The notes under the pieces are model-generated. The model had not been told where the DNA came from, did no database searches, and saw only the letters and a program-made list of their open reading frames with translations. The position numbers were made by a program, and so were the translations under genes. Shown here one piece after another: positions 20,263 through 28,661 of a DNA stretch of 28,661 nt (position 1 is its first letter; each line of letters begins with the position of its first letter). Source of the DNA: Nemertoderma westbladi (Eukaryota; Xenacoelomorpha; Nemertodermatida; Nemertodermatidae); the NCBI GenBank assembly GCA_032718475.1, contig JAUCBJ010004514.1:1-28661 (forward strand), in the 5' to 3' direction.

Positions 20263-20433
20263 TAGCAATCTTGTGAATGTGTCATCCAAATATTTGGTGT
20301 CCTCAGTAGTTAGAGCCCAGCATGGACTCCCATAGAGGAGTACTGGTTCTACTGCTGCCCTAAATAATCGGACCGTAAGATTTCCGAATAATATTATATA
20401 AAAGCTCCAGATCCTGGACGCAACGCTGCCCAT
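20263..20433 (-). pseudogene. Non-LTR retrotransposon (LINE) reverse-transcriptase C-terminal remnant
   Basis: The minus strand encodes LFRAAVEPVLLYGSPCWALT followed by a TEDTKYLDDTFTRLL-like stretch. This is the conserved segment just after the reverse-transcriptase core of LINE elements, commonly LFRATVExxLLYGxExWTLT...LDxxYTRxLR. Only about 50 residues are recognisable. The frame continues to 20167, but that part no longer resembles the family. The fragment lies between two inverted copies of the TIR element. Confidence 0.7.
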
Positions 20434-20435
20434 CG

Positions 20436-20680
20436 CCCCTGTGAAGAATACCAGGTTTCGGTCAACCAGGTTACCAGGTTTTCACCTTTCGGTCAAAATT
20501 CTATTGGAATATTAAATATGAAGAATTTGTATTTTTCAAAATTTATCCTTATTAAGTGTTTTATAGCGCTTATTTCTGTCTTATAACATGTATAGATACT
20601 TATTCGTTTATTGTTTTGGTTAGATTACAGCCCTTCTGAAACTTGTGGTTTTAGTGAAAACCTGGTATACTCCACAGGCG
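20436..20680 (-). mobile_element. Small TIR element (MITE-like), copy 2, inverted and diverged
   Basis: This is the reverse complement of the same family. CCCCTGTGAAGAATACCAGG is at the left, TTAAGTGTTTTATAGCGC and TTTATTGTTTTGGTTAGATT are inside, and CCTGGTATACTCCACAGG is at the right. It is more diverged than the other copies and has a short local duplication of ACCAGGTT near its left end. Confidence 0.82.
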
Positions 20681-20821
20681 TCTTTGTCCTGCCCACGCCT
20701 TCTTGCTATTTCCATTGCTCAGGTGGTAACTATGTAAAAACGTTGAGTTATAAATTAGTAATTTAAACAGGACTCAACTGGATGATCCAACTCTATAGCA
20801 AATGGAGCGGAAAAAATGAAT
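20681..20821. other. Unassigned DNA
   Basis: I see no gene or repeat in this short interval. Confidence 0.4.
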
Positions 20822-20900
20822 TCGCCCCCAGTAGGGATCGAAACATATAAACAATAATGTAGATTTATGTCAAGTGATAATGCCATTGAACTAAAGTTTG
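20822..20900 (-). mobile_element. tRNA-like (SINE head or tRNA pseudogene) remnant
   Basis: On the minus strand TAGTTCAATGG (20893-20883) fits the pol III A box at every fixed position. GTTTCGATCCC (20844-20834) fits the B box at 10 of 11 positions. Spacing is 49, slightly longer than in a tRNA gene. The 3' GGGGGCG has no matching 5' acceptor strand, so a functional tRNA is unlikely. Confidence 0.45.
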
Positions 20901-21093
20901 AGTACCAAGTTTAGGGAAACCCCGCAAATACAAACCGATACAGTTCTCGTAAACTTTATCTTGTATTATATACAGTACAAAGTTCAACTTCCTGTAATAT
21001 TAACACTGTGTGATTAACACTGTGTCGAATAGACAAAAATTGCCGCCCATCTGTAACAGTATATTTATTTAAATTTCCGAGGAAAATACTTTG

Positions 21094-21341
21094 AATTATT
21101 GTGTTAATCTCCACAAGATCTTTCCTTATTTATTTTGTTATGATAACATAACCGGAAGCAAGCAACCCGAAAGTTAATCATCTCCCTTAGCTGTTACCAG
21201 TAAGGCAGGGAGCTAAGAAATAATTTTTAATTATTGTGTGAATCTCCAAAGATCTTCCTTATTTATTATGTTATGATAACATAAACGGAGTCAACCCGAA
21301 AGTTAATCATCTTCCTAAGCTGTTACCAGTAAGGCAGGGAG
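21094..21341 (+). repeat. Diverged tandem duplication of about 130 bp
   Basis: Copies at 21094-21212 and 21229-21341 share AATTATTGTGTKAATCTCC, the GATCTTCCTTATTTATT block, GTTATGATAACATAA, CCCGAAAGTTAATCATCT and GCTGTTACCAGTAAGGCAGG. They differ by scattered substitutions and small indels, so this is an older duplication than the satellites around it. Confidence 0.9.
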
Positions 21342-21812
21342 AGCGCTACACTAACTCCCAAGGATGAACTCTCCGTAAATATCCAACCCATTTCTTTACT
21401 ACCCAAACAGAAGCCGGGTCCCCACATTGTTGGCATAGCGCAACAGTTACGGAAACGGCATGGAATCGAAACCAGGACCTCCCAATAGAAGCAAAGCGAG
21501 TGACAAACGGTGAAAATTGGTGGTCGTTACGACCTGTGTCATTAGATCCTGCATTGTTAGGTCCTGTGTAATACAGCAGTTTTATTTATATTTGCAGCTT
21601 ATTACTAGCAAAAATTCAACAGTAACCTGTGATACTAACTCGAATATTTGGTTGGACAACAAGTCACAGCAACCTGTTCCTTTCTCTTAACAACACCAGT
21701 ATATGATACCACAGGACCTAATAACGCACGATTTAACGTCGCGGGACCCTATGAAGCGGAACCCAAGGTTTATATGGTGGAGCGCAAACTAAAAACTAAG
21801 GAAAAAATTATA
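21342..21812. other. Unassigned DNA left of array B, with one B-box-like motif
   Basis: No convincing gene is present; the frame near 21648-21890 starts at TTG and runs into array B. On the minus strand GTTTCGATTCC (21472-21462) matches the pol III B box at 10 of 11 positions and is preceded by GGGAGGTCCTG, as in SINE heads, but I found no matching A box. GGTCCTGTGTAATA (about 21561) and ACAGGACCTAATAA (about 21712) are partly inverted copies. Confidence 0.35.
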
Positions 21813-22075
21813 TTCCTAGTTCTTGTTAGGCAAAAAAGTATTATGATTCTGTGTTATCAACTTACAGGTATGGATACGGATACATGTTAACGTCACCAAT
21901 GTTGGATGGTCGGGTAGAATTAGATAAGGCTAATTAATACAAATATAATTCACTTCAAATTGTGTAAACGCTACGCCTACACAAACTCCTCTAGCGTTAC
22001 CTGTATGGTGTTATGGTTGGCCTCCCTATACGTTCAATTAAGTAGGTTTAATAGCACGACGTGCAAGTAGGCAGG

Positions 22076-22336
22076 CCCATGTGAAGAATACCAGGCTTTC
22101 CTCAGTTATATTTCACTTTGCAGTTACCCCCATGTGAGGAATACCAGATTTTCACCAAAAACACAGGTCACGGAAGGGCTGAATCTAACCAAAACAATAA
22201 ACGAATTAGTATAAGTACAGGTTATAAACGCTATAAAACACTTAATAAAGATAAATAAAAAAAAATAAAATCTTCATATATAAAATTCCAATAAAAAGTC
22301 GACCGAAAAGTGAAATCCTGGTATTCTTCACATGGG
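22076..22336 (+). mobile_element. Small TIR element, array B monomer 1
   Basis: The left end CCCATGTGAAGAATACCAGG and the right end CCTGGTATTCTTCACATGGG form a perfect 20-bp inverted repeat. A second internal left-type motif, CCCATGTGAGGAATACCAG, lies about 55 bp in. The interior has AATAAAGATAAATAAAAAAA but no coding capacity. I found no clear target-site duplication. A MITE is the most likely class. Confidence 0.88.
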
Positions 22337-22623
22337 AGCATTCCATCGCCACCTCCATATGGTAACGCCGCAACGGTTTCTTGACGTAGCGTTTACACAT
22401 ATTCAAAATATATATTATGTAGAATTAATAAAATAATTATGATATTTACTGGTACTGTACTGTTTAAATATTGTGTTTCACTATTTACCCTGCTCAGGGT
22501 GTATCTATTAATATTATTAATCAATTATAATTATATAATTATGATACACAGAAAAATAATTAATACTATAATATATAATATTCATACAATTACAATTAGA
22601 AATTTACATATTTAATTGACGGA
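22337..22623. other. AT-rich palindromic segment of array B (monomer 1)
   Basis: No gene is present. The segment contains ACCCTG-ct-CAGGGT and the 16-bp perfect palindrome ATAATTATATAATTAT at 22527-22542, within about 100 bp of almost pure A/T. The equivalent segment occurs in every monomer. Confidence 0.75.
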
Positions 22624-22814
22624 AACATCTAACAGTTATGAATCACCTGTTAAATGTTGACTGTATCACTTCATGACAAATATTTATTTAAATGCGATAG
22701 AGAAAACTGAAAAGTAGATTTTCTACTGAATAATAGAGGGCATGGCGAGGTCGCCGTGATAGAAGGGATTGTACTTTACCCAAGAAATGAGGTTGTAAGC
22801 CAGTTGGCCAACTG
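22624..22814. other. Hairpin cluster upstream of the minisatellite (monomer 1; repeated in each monomer)
   Basis: There are four inverted repeats in 190 bp. AACATCTAACAG pairs with CTGTTAAATGTT (22624-22635/22647-22658, one mismatch, 11-nt loop). AGTAGA-TTT-TCTACT is at 22713-22727. GGCGA-GG-TCGCC is at 22744-22755. A 14-bp perfect palindrome, CAGTTGGCCAACTG, is at 22801-22814. All recur at the same places in the other monomers. Confidence 0.8.
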
Positions 22815-22823
22815 AGATGGAAT

Positions 22824-23264
22824 GCCCTTAGCTGATTGGTTATATTACAGTAGATGGGATGTGAGAAGGGTTGCCGTTAGCTGATTGGTTATAGTACAGT
22901 AGATGGAATGTGAGAAGGGTTGCCGTTAGCTGATTGGTTATATTACAGTAGATGGGATGTGAGAAGGGTTGCCGTTAGCTGATTGGTTATATTACAGTAG
23001 ATGGAATGTGAGAAGGGTTGCCGTTAGCTGATTGGTTATATTACAGTAGATGGGATGTGAGAATGGTTGCCGTTAGCTGATTGGTTATATTACAGTAGAT
23101 GGAATGTGAGAAGGGTTGCCGTTAGCTGATTGGTTATATTACAGTAGATGGGATGTGAGAAGGGTTGCCGTTAGCTGATTGGTTATATTACAGTAGATGG
23201 GATGTGAGAAGGGTTGCCGTTAGCTGATTGGTTATATTACAGTAGATGGGATGTGAGAAGGGTT
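22824..23264 (+). repeat. 49-bp minisatellite, 9 copies (monomer 1)
   Basis: Units begin GCCGTTAGCTGATTGGTTAT and end GAGAAGGGTT. Variant order for the GGGATG/GGAATG site is G-A-G-A-G-A-G-G-G, with a private GAATGGTT in unit 5 and TATAGTAC in unit 2. Every unit holds CTGATTGGTTA, the reverse complement of the NF-Y (CCAAT) consensus. Confidence 0.96.
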
Positions 23265-23375
23265 GCCATTGTTGTTACCTGGAACTAATTAACTGCATTG
23301 CATTCATTGCATGGCAGCCATGCAGTTACTGCATACAGGGAACACTTTTTCTATATTCTATATATTCTTCAGCTC

Positions 23376-23651
23376 AGCCGACAACTTCGCCCTCCCGAAC
23401 GGAAGTATAGCGCCTACGACCGCGAACTCCTCGGTGTATACCTCGCGGTCCGCCACTTCCGTTATTTTCTCGAAGGCCGAACGTTTGTGGCCTACACGGA
23501 CCATAAACCCCTAACCCAGGCCTTCTCAAAGGTCATTGACCCCTGGTCCCCCCGTCAACAGCGCCAACTGGCGTACATCTCGGAATTCACCACGAATGTA
23601 CGCCACGTAGACGGGAAGGACAACCAGGTCGCGGATACACAAGTTTCCTAG
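23376..23651 (+). pseudogene. Ty3/gypsy RNase H fragment, copy 1
   Basis: The frame encodes SRQLRPPERKYSAYDRELLG, then VRHFRYFLEG, AYTDHKPLTQAFSKV, WSPRQQRQLAYISEFTT and HVDGKDNQVADT, the C-terminal two thirds of a Ty3/gypsy RNase H. The second, third and fourth catalytic acids are present (Glu of DREL, Asp of TDHK, Asp of VADT). The first Asp, and all of the reverse transcriptase before it, are missing. The open frame continues upstream to 23298 but begins at TTG and contains no Met. The expected VADxLSR ending is replaced by a stop from the next monomer's TTCCTAG. The fragment is GC-rich against AT-rich surroundings. It is a captured, non-autonomous piece. Confidence 0.9.
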
Positions 23652-23913
23652 TTCTTGTTAGGCAAAAAAGTATTATGATTCTGTGTTATCAACTTACAGG
23701 TATGGATACGGATACATGTTAACGTCACCCATGTTGGATGGTCGGGTAGAATTAGATAAGGCTAATTAATACAAATATAATTCACTTCAAATTGTGTAAA
23801 CGCTACGCCTACACAAACTCATCTAGCGTTACCTGTATCGTGTTATGGTTATGGTTGGCCCTCCTATACGCTCAATTAAGTAGGTTTAATAGCACGACGT
23901 GCAAGTAGGCAGG

Positions 23914-24174
23914 CCCATGTGAAGAATACCAGGCTTTCCTCAGTTATATTTCACTTTGCAGTTACCCCCATGTGAGGAATACCAGATTTTCACCAAAAAC
24001 ACAGGTCACGGAAGGGCTGAATCTAACCAAAACAATAAACGAATTAGTATAAGTACAGGTTATAAACGCTATAAAACACTTAATAAAGATAAATAAAAAA
24101 AAATAAAATCTTCATATATAAAATTCCAATAAAAAGTCGACCGAAAAGTGAAATCCTGGTATTCTTCACATGGG
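23914..24174 (+). mobile_element. Small TIR element, array B monomer 2
   Basis: This is a 261-bp copy with a perfect 20-bp TIR, carried at the same place in the monomer. It was multiplied by tandem duplication and did not insert independently. Confidence 0.88.
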
Positions 24175-24661
24175 AGCATTCCATCGCCACCTCCATATGG
24201 TAACGCCGCAACGGTTTCTTGACGTAGCGTTTACACATATTCAAAATATATATTATGTAGAATTAATAAAATAATTATGATATTTACTGGTACTGTACTG
24301 TTTAAATATTGTGTTTCACTATTTACCCTGCTCAGGGTGTATCTATTAATATTATTAATCAATTATAATTATATAATTATGATACACAGAAAAATAATTA
24401 ATACTATAATATATAATATTCATACAATTACAATTAGAAATTTACATATTTAATTGACGGAAACATCTAACAGTTATGAATCACCTGTTAAATGTTGACT
24501 GTATCACTTCATGACAAATATTTATTTAAATGCGATAGAGAAAACTGAAAAGTAGATTTTCTACTGAATAATAGAGGGCATGGCGAGGTCGCCGTGATAG
24601 AAGGGATTGTACTTTACCCAAGAAATGAGGTTGTAAGCCAGTTGGCCAACTGAGATGGAAT

Positions 24662-24955
24662 GCCCTTAGCTGATTGGTTATATTACAGTAGATGGGATGT
24701 GAGAAGGGTTGCCGTTAGCTGATTGGTTATATTACAGTAGATGGGATGTGAGAAGGGTTGCCGTTAGCTGATTGGTTATATTACAGTAGATGGGATGTGA
24801 GAAGGGTTGCCGTTAGCTGATTGGTTATATTACAGTAGATGGGATGTGAGAAGGGTTGCCGTTAGCTGATTGGTTATATTACAGTAGATGGGATGTGAGA
24901 AGGGTTGCCGTTAGCTGATTGGTTATATTACAGTAGATGGGATGTGAGAAGGGTT
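24662..24955 (+). repeat. 49-bp minisatellite, 6 copies (monomer 2)
   Basis: Six units of exactly 49 bp, all with the GATGGGATG form, are all identical apart from the first unit's GCCCTT start. Confidence 0.96.
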
Positions 24956-25066
24956 GCCATTGTTGTTACCTGGAACTAATTAACTGCATTGCATTCATTG
25001 CATGGCAGCCATGCAGTTACTGCATACAGGGAACACTTTTTCTATATTCTATATATTCTTCAGCTC

Positions 25067-25342
25067 AGCCGACAACTTCGCCCTCCCGAACGGAAGTATA
25101 GCGCCTACGACCGCGAACTCCTCGGTGTATACCTCGCGGTCCGCCACTTCCGTTATTTTCTCGAAGGCCGAACGTTTGTGGCCTACACGGACCATAAACC
25201 CCTAACCCAGGCCTTCTCAAAGGTCATTGACCCCTGGTCCCCCCGTCAACAGCGCCAACTGGCGTACATCTCGGAATTCACCACGAATGTACGCCACGTA
25301 GACGGGAAGGACAACCAGGTCGCGGATACACAAGTTTCCTAG
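25067..25342 (+). pseudogene. Ty3/gypsy RNase H fragment, copy 2
   Basis: The encoded residues are identical to copy 1, with the same truncation at both ends and the same stop. It was copied as part of the array B monomer. Confidence 0.9.
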
Positions 25343-25604
25343 TTCTTGTTAGGCAAAAAAGTATTATGATTCTGTGTTATCAACTTACAGGTATGGATAC
25401 GGATACATGTTAACGTCACCCATGTTGGATGGTCGGGTAGAATTAGATAAGGCTAATTAATACAAATATAATTCACTTCAAATTGTGTAAACGCTACGCC
25501 TACACAAACTCATCTAGCGTTACCTGTATCGTGTTATGGTTATGGTTGGCCCTCCTATACGCTCAATTAAGTAGGTTTAATAGCACGACGTGCAAGTAGG
25601 CAGG

Positions 25605-25865
25605 CCCATGTGAAGAATACCAGGCTTTCCTCAGTTATATTTCACTTTGCAGTTACCCCCATGTGAGGAATACCAGATTTTCACCAAAAACACAGGTCAC
25701 GGAAGGGCTGAATCTAACCAAAACAATAAACGAATTAGTATAAGTACAGGTTATAAACGCTATAAAACACTTAATAAAGATAAATAAAAAAAAATAAAAT
25801 CTTCATATATAAAATTCCAATAAAAAGTCGACCGAAAAGTGAAATCCTGGTATTCTTCACATGGG
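25605..25865 (+). mobile_element. Small TIR element, array B monomer 3
   Basis: This is a 261-bp copy with the same perfect TIR and the same flanks as in monomer 2. Confidence 0.88.
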
Positions 25866-26352
25866 AGCATTCCATCGCCACCTCCATATGGTAACGCCGC
25901 AACGGTTTCTTGACGTAGCGTTTACACATATTCAAAATATATATTATGTAGAATTAATAAAATAATTATGATATTTACTGGTACTGTACTGTTTAAATAT
26001 TGTGTTTCACTATTTACCCTGCTCAGGGTGTATCTATTAATATTATTAATCAATTATAATTATATAATTATGATACACAGAAAAATAATTAATACTATAA
26101 TATATAATATTCATACAATTACAATTAGAAATTTACATATTTAATTGACGGAAACATCTAACAGTTATGAATCACCTGTTAAATGTTGACTGTATCACTT
26201 CATGACAAATATTTATTTAAATGCGATAGAGAAAACTGAAAAGTAGATTTTCTACTGAATAATAGAGGGCATGGCGAGGTCGCCGTGATAGAAGGGATTG
26301 TACTTTACCCAAGAAATGAGGTTGTAAGCCAGTTGGCCAACTGAGATGGAAT

Positions 26353-26793
26353 GCCCTTAGCTGATTGGTTATATTACAGTAGATGGGATGTGAGAAGGGT
26401 TGCCGTTAGCTGATTGGTTATATTACAGTAGATGGAATGTGAGAAGGGTTGCCGTTAGCTGATTGGTTATATTACAGTAGATGGGATGTGAGAAGGGTTG
26501 CCGTTAGCTGATTGGTTATATTACAGTAGATGGAATGTGAGAAGGGTTGCCGTTAGCTGATTGGTTATATTACAGTAGATGGGATGTGAGAATGGTTGCC
26601 GTTAGCTGATTGGTTATATTACAGTAGATGGAATGTGAGAAGGGTTGCCGTTAGCTGATTGGTTATATTACAGTAGATGGGATGTGAGAAGGGTTGCCGT
26701 TAGCTGATTGGTTATATTACAGTAGATGGGATGTGAGAAGGGTTGCCGTTAGCTGATTGGTTATATTACAGTAGATGGGATGTGAGAAGGGTT
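26353..26793 (+). repeat. 49-bp minisatellite, 9 copies (monomer 3)
   Basis: Nine units have the same variant order as monomer 1 (G-A-G-A-G-A-G-G-G, GAATGGTT in unit 5) but without that array's TATAGTAC change. Confidence 0.96.
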
Positions 26794-26904
26794 GCCATTG
26801 TTGTTACCTGGAACTAATTAACTGCATTGCATTCATTGCATGGCAGCCATGCAGTTACTGCATACAGGGAACACTTTTTCTATATTCTATATATTCTTCA
26901 GCTC

Positions 26905-27180
26905 AGCCGACAACTTCGCCCTCCCGAACGGAAGTATAGCGCCTACGACCGCGAACTCCTCGGTGTATACCTCGCGGTCCGCCACTTCCGTTATTTTCTC
27001 GAAGGCCGAACGTTTGTGGCCTACACGGACCATAAACCCCTAACTCAGGCCTTCTCAAAGGTCACTGACCCCTGGTCCCCCCGTCAACAGCGCCACCTGG
27101 CGTACATCTCGGAATTCACCACGAATGTACGCCACGTAGACGGAAAGGACAACCAGGTCGCGGATACACAAGTTTCCTAG
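26905..27180 (+). pseudogene. Ty3/gypsy RNase H fragment, copy 3
   Basis: The frame is still open. Four base changes from copies 1-2 were seen: two silent and two replacing (Ile to Thr in KVTDPW, Gln to His in QQRHLAY). An even split between silent and replacing changes gives no sign of protein-level constraint. Confidence 0.9.
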
Positions 27181-27442
27181 TTCTTGTTAGGCAAAAAAGT
27201 ATTATGATTCTGTGTTATCAACTTACAGGTATGGATACGGATACATGTTAACGTCACCCATGTTGGATGGTCGGGTAGAATTAGATAAGGCTATTAATAC
27301 AAATATAATTCACTTCAAATTGTGTAAACGCTACGCCTACACAAACTCCTCTAGCGTTACCTGTATGGTGTTATGGTTGTGGTTGGCCCTCCCTATACGC
27401 TCAATTAAGTAGGTTTAATAGCACGACGTGCAAGTAGGCAGG

Positions 27443-27704
27443 CCCATGTGAAGAATACCAGGCTTTCCTCAGTTATATTTCACTTTGCAGTTACCCCCAT
27501 GTGAGGAATACCAGATTTTCACCAAAAACACAGGTTACAGAAGGGCTGAATCTAACCAAAACAATAAACGAATTAGTATATGTACAGGTTATAAGCGCTA
27601 TAAAACACTTAATAAAGATAAATTAAAAAAAAATAAAATCTTCATATATAAAATTCCAATAAAAAGTCGACCGAAAAGTGAAATCCTGGTATTCTTCACA
27701 TGGG
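27443..27704 (+). mobile_element. Small TIR element, array B monomer 4
   Basis: This 262-bp copy has an intact TIR. The internal ACAGGTTACAGAAGGG is shared with the outside copy at 19868 rather than with monomers 1-3 (ACAGGTCACGGAAGGG), so it keeps an older state. Confidence 0.88.
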
Positions 27705-28190
27705 AGCATTCCATCGCCACCTCCATATGGTAACGCCGCAACGGTTTCTTGACGTAGCGTTTACACATATTCAAATATATATTATGTAGAATTAATCAAA
27801 TAATTATGATATTTACTGGTACTGTACTGTTTAAATATTGTGTTTCACTATTTACCCTGCTCAGGGTGTATCTATTAATATTATTAATCAATTATAATTA
27901 TATAATTATGATACACAGAAAAATAATTAATACTATAATATATAATATTCATACAATTACAATTAGAAATTTACATATTTAATTGACGGAAACATCTAAC
28001 AGTTATGAATCACCTGTTAAATGTTGACTGTATCACTTCATGACAAATATTTATTTAAATGCGATAGAGAAAACTGAAAAGTAGATTTTCTACTGAATAA
28101 TAGAGGGCATGGCGAGGTCGCCGTGATAGAAGGGATTGTACTTTACCCAAGAAATGAGGTTGTAAGCCAGTTGGCCAACTGAGATGGAAT

Positions 28191-28533
28191 GCCCTTAGCT
28201 GATTGGTTATATTACAGTAGATGGGATGTGAGAAGGGTTGCCGTTAGCTGATTGGTTATATTACAGTAGATGGGATGTGAGAAGGGTTGCCGTTAGCTGA
28301 TTGGTTATATTACAGTAGATGGGATGTGAGAAGGGTTGCCGTTAGCTGATTGGTTATATTACAGTAGATGGGATGTGAGAAGGGTTGCCGTTAGCTGATT
28401 GGTTATATTACAGTAGATGGAATGTGAGAAGGGTTGCCGTTAGCTGATTGGTTATATTACAGTAGATGGGATGTGAGAAGGGTTGCCGTTAGCTGATTGG
28501 TTATATTACAGTAGATGGGATGAGAGAAGGGTT
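28191..28533 (+). repeat. 49-bp minisatellite, 7 copies (monomer 4)
   Basis: Seven units have variant order G-G-G-G-A-G-G. The last unit reads GATGAGAG in place of GATGTGAG. Confidence 0.96.
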
Positions 28534-28644
28534 GCCGTTGTTGTTACCTGGAACTAATTAACTGCATTGCATTCATTGCATGGCAGCCATGCAGTTACTG
28601 CATACAGGGAACACTTTTTCTATATTCTATATATTCTTCAGCTC

Positions 28645-28661
28645 AGCCGACAACTTCGCCC
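28645..28661 (+). pseudogene. Ty3/gypsy RNase H fragment, copy 4 (cut by window end)
   Basis: Only the first few codons (SRQLR) are inside the window, in the same position of the monomer as the other copies. Confidence 0.75.

Larger units (their letters stand above)
21813..23644 (+). repeat. Array B monomer 1
   Basis: This is the left-end monomer, joined to unrelated DNA at 21812. It has the 9-copy minisatellite. Its lead segment has ACTCCTCTAGCG and TGTATGGTG, shared with monomer 4 and not with 2 or 3. Confidence 0.93.
23645..25335 (+). repeat. Array B monomer 2
   Basis: This is the shortest monomer, with 6 minisatellite copies that all have the GATGGGATG form. Its lead segment (ACTCATCTAGCG, TGTATCGTG, extra GGTTAT) is shared with monomer 3. 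Its RNase H fragment matches that of monomer 1. Confidence 0.93.
25336..27173 (+). repeat. Array B monomer 3
   Basis: This is a mosaic. The lead segment is like monomer 2, the minisatellite has the same 9-unit variant order as monomer 1, and the RNase H fragment has four private base changes. Confidence 0.93.
21813..28661. repeat. Tandem array B: 1.69-1.84-kb monomers, four seen (last one cut by window)
   Basis: Monomers begin with TTCCTAGTTCTTGTTAGGC at 21813, 23645, 25336 and 27174, giving periods of 1832, 1691 and 1838. The 147-bp difference between the second and third is exactly three 49-bp units of the internal minisatellite. The remaining 6 bp is a GGTTAT duplication near 23845. Order inside each monomer: lead segment, 261-bp TIR element, AT-rich palindromic segment, hairpin cluster, 49-bp minisatellite, GC-rich Ty3/gypsy RNase H fragment. 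The array continues beyond the window. Confidence 0.96.
27174..28661 (+). repeat. Array B monomer 4, truncated by window end
   Basis: The lead segment resembles monomer 1 (ACTCCTCTAGCG) but has private changes (GGCTATTAATAC, ACAGGTTACAG). It has seven minisatellite units, the last with GATGAGAG and followed by GCCGTTGTTG rather than GCCATTGTTG. The RNase H fragment is cut after about 17 bp. Confidence 0.93.

Noticed and set aside
21648-21890. 80-codon plus-strand frame at the left edge of array B
   Set aside because: It begins at TTG, crosses the array junction at 21813 and resembles no known protein.
22505-22520. TAATATTAT-like nonanucleotide suggesting a circular ssDNA virus origin
   Set aside because: It lacks the final AC of the origin motif, no Rep gene is present and the region is simply AT-rich.
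22824-22833. CCCTTA as a telomere-like repeat
   Set aside because: It occurs once per 49-bp array at its first unit and is not iterated as a hexamer.
22824-23264. CRISPR-like regular repeats
   Set aside because: The 49-bp units are directly adjacent with no spacers, no cas genes are present and the context is eukaryotic. The same applies to the 21-bp array.
27485-27733. 82-codon frame within the TIR element of array B monomer 4
   Set aside because: It spans the non-coding TIR element and ends in the flank. The equivalent frame is broken in the other copies and there is no domain.

Overview
The window looks like nuclear DNA of an invertebrate animal. The phylum cannot be fixed from the sequence. 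The evidence is one very large animal-type gene, AT-rich intergenic DNA full of satellites, a small terminal-inverted-repeat element family, a Ty3/gypsy RNase H fragment, a non-LTR reverse-transcriptase remnant and tRNA-like (SINE-type) pol III boxes. No bacterial operon, Shine-Dalgarno or phage logic is visible.

Layout. (1) 339-8819, minus strand: a single uninterrupted 2826-codon gene. It encodes a NO VEIN-like protein with a disordered N-terminus, a helical N-terminal half, a central GHKL/HSP90-like ATPase of the sacsin/NO VEIN type, and a C-terminal NO VEIN (DUF3883) domain carrying a PD-(D/E)XK-like signature. A splice-acceptor-like tract ends 12 nt before its ATG. (2) 8978-9802: about 39 copies of a 21-bp minisatellite upstream of that gene; read in the gene's direction, most units carry CTATAAAG. 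(3) 9850-9995: a tRNA-like (SINE-type) remnant. (4) 10217-19491: array A, seven tandem monomers of about 1.29 kb, with diverged end monomers and homogenised interior ones. (5) 19492-21812: a mosaic of a 3 x 56-bp repeat, two inverted copies of a small TIR element bracketing a LINE remnant, tRNA-like boxes and a duplicated block of about 130 bp. (6) 21813 to the window end: array B, 1.69-1.84-kb monomers. Each monomer contains one TIR element, an AT-rich palindromic segment, a hairpin cluster, a 49-bp minisatellite (9, 6, 9 and 7 copies) and a GC-rich Ty3/gypsy RNase H fragment.

The only convincing protein-coding gene is the NO VEIN-like one. The rest is repeat DNA, but highly organised repeat DNA. 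Array B is a satellite within a satellite that carries 31 perfect CCAAT (NF-Y-type) motifs. Array A monomers 4-6 keep a readable record of one unequal-exchange event. The long near-identical arrays may have been collapsed or expanded by assembly, so copy numbers are those of this sequence only.
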